Shown: positions 59,633 through 64,000 of the stretch, piece by piece | Numbering within the stretch: the stretch's first letter is position 1 | Layout: the number at the start of each line of letters is the position of its first letter | Source of the DNA: Corynebacterium glyciniphilum AJ 3170 | Lineage (GTDB): Bacteria > Actinomycetota > Actinomycetes > Mycobacteriales > Mycobacteriaceae | Reading direction: 5' to 3' | NCBI RefSeq assembly: GCF_007673095.1 | Contig: NZ_VDYZ01000010.1 | Location: 62,001-126,000, forward strand | Length of the DNA: 64,000 nucleotides | Notes under the pieces: model-generated | Databases searched by the model: none | What the model saw: only the letters and a program-made list of their open reading frames with translations | What the model was told of the DNA's origin: nothing | Made by a program: the position numbers and the translations under genes

Positions 59633-60565
59633 ATGCTGGACAGGCGAATAGAACTGCTGCGGGTGTTGGAGAAAGCGGGCACGATCACAGAAGCCGCGGA
59701 ACTGTTGCAGCGCAGCGTCTCTGGATACTCCCGACAATTACGAAGTCTCGCTGACGAGTTGGGGTTTGAGTTATTGGAACACCAGGGGAGGGGCGTGCGG
59801 TTGACTACGGCGGCAAAACGTCTGGTTGAGTTCGCCAATGACACTGTCGCAGCCTGGGAGAAAACGAAGGCATCGTTGACCGAAGATGCAGCTCAGGTCA
59901 CTGGACTCTTGCGGATAGGGGCCCACCCGACCGCACTGTCACAACTGGTGATTCCACACCTGCGTGAAATGGAGGCGCAGTACCCGCTGCTTCAGTTCAG
60001 ACTCTCCGAAGTCGAAGTCCCCGAGTGCTTTGACCAGTTGGTTGTTGATGAGCTCGATGTTTGTATTGTCGTCGCTCATGCTGGTGTGCCACCTGTCGGC
60101 GACCGGCGTTTCTACCAGCAGCGGCTGGTGGAGGAACCCATTGATGCGCTTGTCAGCTCCACCAGTTCGCTTGCAGAGCGGAAGACCATTGAGCTGTCAG
60201 AACTGAGCGGGTATCCGTGGGTACTGCCTGGCGTCGGTCAGCCGGGACGTGACGAGATTTTGGGTGCCTGCCACGCTGCGGGTTTCGTGCCTTCAGCCAC
60301 TCATCACGGGCACACTACCCAGTCGGTGGCTGATCTGATCGAAGCTACTGGTGCAGTCAGCCTGACCTCCCGATTCGCACGCTATGGTGCTCAAGCGGTG
60401 CGGATACCCGTGGCGGGCCAGCCTGCACCATCGCGTCAGCTCCTGATCTGTACCCGTAAAGGCTCGGAAACCATCGCCCCGGTACAGACCCTAAGACAAC
60501 TCACCACTGATAGATTGCTCGTGAAGCACGACGAAGGTGGAGATCGAGAAGAGAGGACGCTATGA
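59633..60565 (+). CDS. LysR family transcriptional regulator
   Basis: A 310-aa protein. HTH MLDRRIELLRVLEKAGTITEAAELLQRSVSGYSRQLRSL and a periplasmic-binding-like ligand domain (GLLRIGAHPTALSQLVIPHLREMEAQYPLLQFRLSEVE). The ligand domain seems intact. Leaderless start. It diverges from the EamA transporter and its last codons overlap the histidine kinase ATG (ATGA), so the three genes form an operon. Confidence 0.87.
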   Translation: MLDRRIELLRVLEKAGTITEAAELLQRSVSGYSRQLRSLADELGFELLEHQGRGVRLTTAAKRLVEFANDTVAAWEKTKASLTEDAAQVTGLLRIGAHPTALSQLVIPHLREMEAQYPLLQFRLSEVEVPECFDQLVVDELDVCIVVAHAGVPPVGDRRFYQQRLVEEPIDALVSSTSSLAERKTIELSELSGYPWVLPGVGQPGRDEILGACHAAGFVPSATHHGHTTQSVADLIEATGAVSLTSRFARYGAQAVRIPVAGQPAPSRQLLICTRKGSETIAPVQTLRQLTTDRLLVKHDEGGDREERTL

Positions 60566-61788
60566 CAGCTGTTGGCACAGAAACGGACAACTCATCGTTG
60601 GTGACAGTTGCAAAGCGGAATCGCACAGGACCGAAGCTTTCTAGGGAAAAGCACCATGACTTTCTGATCGATTTACCCCTGATCTTATTAATGGTGTTTC
60701 TACCACTGCTGGCTCTGCTGATGAGCCGTCCAGACAAGTGGGGGTGGACATTCGTCTCCGTACTGATGGCCGGCGTCGTTCTTCTGTGGCACAGGAACTA
60801 CCCACTCGTCGCACTGGTCGTAGTGGCCTTGGGGGCTGCAGTAGCGCAGACCGGTAGTCTGACAATGATTCTCTGCGTCGCAGTGTTTCTGGTCGCCGTC
60901 CGCAGCGGTTTGGCGACGGCGCTTTTCGGCTATTGCATCGGGGTTGTCCTTCCTCTCCTCGGTACAACTGTCAAAATCATGCTCGGAGCCTTTGCGCCTC
61001 CGGTCACCAGCGATCCTCCACCGGTAGGAGTGGGTACCAGCGTCGTTGATCCCTACGTAGTCGTGGCGTTGGCAGCGGGGGTGGCGGTGCGGCATCTGCA
61101 TCAACGAAATCAGGCCAAACTAGAACTCGTCGTACAACGCGAAAGCCATGCTCGTGCGGTGGAGCGCTCGCGGATCTCCACAGAGGTGCACGATGTCATC
61201 GGCCACGCGCTGACCGTCATGGTCGCCCTTTCCAACGGTGCACGCTCTGGGTGGGAAGCCGATCCGGAGCGTTCTCGCCATGCTCTGGATCAACTAGGAG
61301 AGGTCGGCCGTACAGCTCTGGACGATATGCGGCGTACCCTCGCGATCTTGCGCGAAGCCGATGATGGTCTCGGCGACGCACGATATGGTTTCGATTCTGA
61401 CCCTTCTTCTCTGGATAATCTGGTAGACGGGTTCCGGGAAGCCGGACTTCCTGTGCACCTGACACAGAGCGGAGATCCCGTGCCTGAGGACGCCGTGCTG
61501 ACCGCGACGATCTATCGGATCGTCCAGGAAGGCCTCACCAATGCGCTGCGTCACGCGAGCGGGGCTACCGAGGTGACGGTGGAGATTGCTGTCTGCGGTA
61601 GCGAGGTAAATATTTCGATCCTTGATGACGGGCGGCCCGCTCAAGCTTCATACGTTGGCACGGGGCGCGGCTTGATCGGTATTGCCACCCGTGCCGCTAG
61701 TTTCGAGGGCACCAGCAGTACAGGCCCGCGATCGCCCAGGGGTTGGCAAACGCGGGCTACTCTCCGGATAGGCCAGATCAGTGATTAG
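60562..61788 (+). CDS. Histidine kinase (HisKA_3 type)
   Basis: A 408-aa kinase with five or six N-terminal helices (LIDLPLILLMVFLPLLALLMS and so on). The phospho-His is in STEVHDVIGHALTVMVALSNG; the ATPase part shows VQEGLTNALRHASGATEVTVE and YVGTGRGLIGIATRA. Very little is outside the membrane, so it likely senses membrane-associated signals. It follows the LysR gene with a 4-nt overlap. Confidence 0.87.
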   Translation: MTAVGTETDNSSLVTVAKRNRTGPKLSREKHHDFLIDLPLILLMVFLPLLALLMSRPDKWGWTFVSVLMAGVVLLWHRNYPLVALVVVALGAAVAQTGSLTMILCVAVFLVAVRSGLATALFGYCIGVVLPLLGTTVKIMLGAFAPPVTSDPPPVGVGTSVVDPYVVVALAAGVAVRHLHQRNQAKLELVVQRESHARAVERSRISTEVHDVIGHALTVMVALSNGARSGWEADPERSRHALDQLGEVGRTALDDMRRTLAILREADDGLGDARYGFDSDPSSLDNLVDGFREAGLPVHLTQSGDPVPEDAVLTATIYRIVQEGLTNALRHASGATEVTVEIAVCGSEVNISILDDGRPAQASYVGTGRGLIGIATRAASFEGTSSTGPRSPRGWQTRATLRIGQISD

Positions 61789-62446
61789 GGTGCTCATCGC
61801 CGACGACCAGGCGCCGGCCAGGCTGGGGAATGCACTGGTACTCGATAGCGCCGCTGACCTGACCGTCATCGGTGAGGTGGCTACAGGTGAGGAAGCAGTC
61901 ACGTTCGTTGAAGAGAACCTTCCCGATGTGGTGTTGATGGATGTTCGAATGCCCGGCGCCGGCGGGATCGAGGCGACGCGAACCATTGTCACCAAGTACG
62001 CCGAAACGAAGATCGTGGCGTTGACTTCGTTCGATCTGGACGACTACGCTTTCGGCGCATTAGAAGCCGGTGCAAGTGGATTCCTACTGAAAACGGCAAC
62101 GCCAGTGCAGTTACGCGAGGCGATCCGCGTCGCGCATCGGGGCGAAGCCGTCGTTGAACCTCGAATCACAAGGATGCTCATCGAGCAGGCCCTACCGCGG
62201 CGACAACGACCGAATCTGGATGAGGCGGATGTGCTGGACGTGCTGAGCCCTCGTGAGTACGACGTGTTCGTCGCTATTGCCTCGGGTATGACAAATGGGG
62301 AGATCAGTCACCGGCTCTTTCTTAGTCCGGCAACGGTAAAGAGTCATATCAACCGGATCTTTAGGAAACTCGGTCTGCGGGACAGAGTGCATGCGGTGAT
62401 TCTCGCCCAGCGGCTGGGCATCACGAACACCTCTGGCAGAGGCTAA
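61781..62446 (+). CDS. NarL-type response regulator
   Basis: A 221-aa protein with a GTG start overlapping the kinase by 8 nt. Receiver: MIRVLIADDQAPARLGNALV, with the phospho-Asp in DVVLMDVRMPGAGGIEATR. HTH: LSPREYDVFVAIASGMTNGEISHRLFLSPATVKSHINRIFRKLG. Target genes are not visible; the SdpI-like gene downstream is a candidate. Confidence 0.88.
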   Translation: MIRVLIADDQAPARLGNALVLDSAADLTVIGEVATGEEAVTFVEENLPDVVLMDVRMPGAGGIEATRTIVTKYAETKIVALTSFDLDDYAFGALEAGASGFLLKTATPVQLREAIRVAHRGEAVVEPRITRMLIEQALPRRQRPNLDEADVLDVLSPREYDVFVAIASGMTNGEISHRLFLSPATVKSHINRIFRKLGLRDRVHAVILAQRLGITNTSGRG

Positions 62447-62560
62447 CCGAGTGCGGTCATGATGTGAGGTTCAACCTGTGGTTGGTAGTCAGCTGACATG
62501 TGATCTCCGTAGCGTGAAGGGCAACGTAAGATCTGTACGCGCTCTTCTGTAGGAGTTTTC

Positions 62561-62944
62561 ATGCCTGAGGTAGTAATCTTCGCTCTCCTGATTGTAGTGG
62601 TCGGCGGGCTGACGCTGTGGTGGGCACGCGCTTGCCAGAGGGGCACTGTACGCCAGAACTTCATTCTGGGTTACCGCACCCCGTACACACTCCGGAATCA
62701 GGATGCATGGGTTGCCGCGCACAAAGCCTACGCACCCTACGCCTACACCGCTGGCACCGGCACGATCGGTGCAGCATCCGCAGGGGTCATCGCAGGGCTA
62801 CTTTCCTTCGATGTCTGGGGTTCAGTATTGGTCGGCGGCGGCGTTATCTGGTTGATCTTCTGGATACTGGTCGGTGGTTTCGCGACGATGGTCGCTGTCA
62901 GTCGGCATAAGCGTGCCCGGACGGACCAAAAAGGGGATTCCTAG
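62561..62944 (+). CDS. SdpI-family membrane protein
   Basis: A 127-aa protein with three to four helices, MPEVVIFALLIVVVGGLTLW, then GYRTPYTLRNQDAWVAAHKAY, which matches the SdpI family RN..W..AHK signature. SdpI proteins act as immunity factors against toxic peptides in Bacillus; the family is broad. Lies after the LysR-kinase-regulator operon and could be its output. Confidence 0.7.
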   Translation: MPEVVIFALLIVVVGGLTLWWARACQRGTVRQNFILGYRTPYTLRNQDAWVAAHKAYAPYAYTAGTGTIGAASAGVIAGLLSFDVWGSVLVGGGVIWLIFWILVGGFATMVAVSRHKRARTDQKGDS

Positions 62945-63040
62945 GAACAGCATGCCAGAACGAAGGCGAACAGTGTTTGCTTTGTTCGTCGGGTGATCGC
63001 TGGACGTCTTTCCCCGCTGCCGACCTGTTGCCCTATACGT
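62945..63040. other. Short convergent intergenic stretch
   Basis: About 96 nt between the SdpI-like and NmrA-like genes, which face each other. No hairpin of note was seen. Confidence 0.4.
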
Positions 63041-63715
63041 TCAACTCTTTCGTGTTGGAGTAGGCCACGCGATCAGGCGGGTCCCGTTGAGATTGTCCGT
63101 AGCTGCGTCTGCCACCGCGGCACCGAAATCCGCGTAGCTGACTGCTCGCCTGGTGAAAGCACTCTCATCCGGGCCGGGGACACTCCGTTCCCAACGCCCT
63201 GTCGCAGCGCCGTCGGGATCATAGGTTGGCGGAGGAATCAGATATGCCCATTCACCTCCGGTGTGTGCGGTCTCGAGGTGATCGCGGAGGGCGGCGTGCG
63301 CGCGACCACGGGGGAGAGTGGTGTGAGGAAACGTCGGACTTTCCCAGAAACGATGCCCTCCGGGGAGCCGTAGGGCACCGGCTCCGCCGACGGTAACAAT
63401 CCTCGGGGCCTTCCCGCGGGCTTGTCGGCCTGCGGCGAGGATCCGATCGTGCAGTGTGACGAGACCGTCCGTGGGGATGTTGCCGCGGAGACGTATCGCA
63501 TTGACGACGACCTCGACGGTGTCCAATGCATTCCGGAGGCTGATTTCGTCGTTGATGTCGACCCTCACACGGGCCGGTGGTTTTTTCAGGGCGGGGAGCC
63601 GGGCCCCATCTTCCGGTGCGCGTAGCGCGACGATTGTGGTCACGTCCGGAGGCAGGTTACTGAGCACGGCGGATCCGGTTCTCCCAGTGGCGCCGAGTAC
63701 GAGAATGCTGGTCAT
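63041..63715 (-). CDS. NmrA-like NAD(P)-binding protein
   Basis: A 224-aa protein starting MTSILVLGATGRTGSAVLSN; GATGRTG is the NAD(P) loop of NmrA/SDR-a proteins. DLVTLHDRILAAGR and VTVGGAGALRLPGG are the later strands. Possible sensor of NADP(H) state or a reductase; no active-site YXXXK. The ATG at 63715 overlaps the MFS stop by ATGA, so it is cotranscribed with the MFS gene. Confidence 0.8.
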   Translation of the reverse strand: MTSILVLGATGRTGSAVLSNLPPDVTTIVALRAPEDGARLPALKKPPARVRVDINDEISLRNALDTVEVVVNAIRLRGNIPTDGLVTLHDRILAAGRQARGKAPRIVTVGGAGALRLPGGHRFWESPTFPHTTLPRGRAHAALRDHLETAHTGGEWAYLIPPPTYDPDGAATGRWERSVPGPDESAFTRRAVSYADFGAAVADAATDNLNGTRLIAWPTPTRKS

Positions 63716-64000
63716 GACGGTGCTCCTACGGTCGTTCGCTCGAGCCGGGTGAAACCAGTCAGATACAGGACAGCGATCACCATGAGAACGGCGAGGCCGA
63801 GCAATAGGAAAGGAAAACTCAGGCCCAGTTGCGCAGTGAGTGGGCCGAGGCTCGCTCCGAGGAAGAGAACGAAGCCGTTGAGCGCCATGCCACCGGCGCG
63901 GTTCGGTGCCGCGCTCTCGCCGAACAGGGTGATCATCGACGGGACAGCGAACGCCACGCCGGTCACGAACACCAGACTGCAAAAACCCGTCCCTACCAGC
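63712..64000 (-). CDS. MFS transporter (C-terminal part, cut by window edge)
   Basis: The minus strand enters the window in frame with LVGTGFCSLVFVTGVAFAVP, then MALNGFVLFLGASLGPLTAQ, and ends with LTGFTRLERTTVGAPS. Three hydrophobic segments of an MFS transporter C-terminus. The rest lies beyond 64000. Overlaps the NmrA-like gene by 4 nt. Confidence 0.78.
   Translation of the reverse strand, partial: LVGTGFCSLVFVTGVAFAVPSMITLFGESAAPNRAGGMALNGFVLFLGASLGPLTAQLGLSFPFLLLGLAVLMVIAVLYLTGFTRLERTTVGAPS

Noticed and set aside
1..64000. CRISPR arrays, tRNA or rRNA genes
   Set aside because: No regularly spaced repeats and no cloverleaf or rRNA sequence was found by eye.

Overview
The window is 64 kb of high-GC DNA from an actinobacterium, most likely a Corynebacterium or close relative. 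This rests on the following points: an MSMEG_4193-type histidine phosphatase is followed by a DUF3090 gene; there is an IS31831-like ISL3 element; a MukBEF-type (MksFEB) operon is present; GTG starts and ATGA overlaps are common; and many genes begin 6-9 nt after a TANNNT-like -10 box, as expected for leaderless mRNA. No rRNA, tRNA or CRISPR array was seen. The species is an inference.

Layout. 1-4.1 kb: DUF3090/phosphatase pair, then a FAD monooxygenase, TetR and MFS exporter group. 4.2-9.1 kb: two toxin-antitoxin-like pairs (one frameshifted) around TetR/MFS and MerR/oxidoreductase pairs. 9.1-15.8 kb: an ABC exporter with its MerR regulator, and a hydrolase-MFS-MFS operon whose second MFS gene is split by a 1492-bp ISL3 element. 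15.9-19 kb: a DHA2 exporter, MerR, FMN reductase and ABM-domain protein that look like one regulon. 19.8-25.5 kb: a Wadjet/MksBEF-like jetABC operon with no adjacent jetD. 25.5-30.3 kb: a tctCBA uptake operon followed by two UspA genes and two small genes. 30.6-37.6 kb: AlkC-type glycosylase with MarR, siderophore-interacting flavoprotein with TetR, DoxX/ABM, an ECF41-like sigma gene, an AbiE module between two copies of the sigma gene's 3' end, and a NUDIX gene. 37.7-43.7 kb: an MFS exporter and a four-gene redox/hydrolase operon sharing an operator, with a MmyB-type regulator between them. 43.7-48.7 kb: a frameshifted NmrA-like gene, ArsR, a DsbA-deaminase-SMR-SMR operon with MarR, and a hydrolase. 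48.8-53.2 kb: a two-component system with a bacitracin/lantibiotic-type ABC exporter. 53.3-64 kb: DUF3800, MFS/ArsR, Fic, an MFS gene with a probable internal deletion, EamA exporter, a LysR-kinase-regulator operon, an SdpI-like protein, and an NmrA/MFS pair cut by the window edge.

How it works together. Most of the window is exporters (nine MFS, one EamA, two SMR, two ABC systems), often next to a one-component regulator and a redox or hydrolase enzyme. Several regulator-operator links can be read directly from matched inverted repeats. Four toxin-antitoxin or abortive-infection modules and the jetABC operon suggest an accessory, defence-rich region. The most notable observations are the jetD-less jetABC operon with a 23-bp perfect inverted repeat upstream, and the AbiE module bracketed by 44-bp direct repeats matching the end of the sigma gene.
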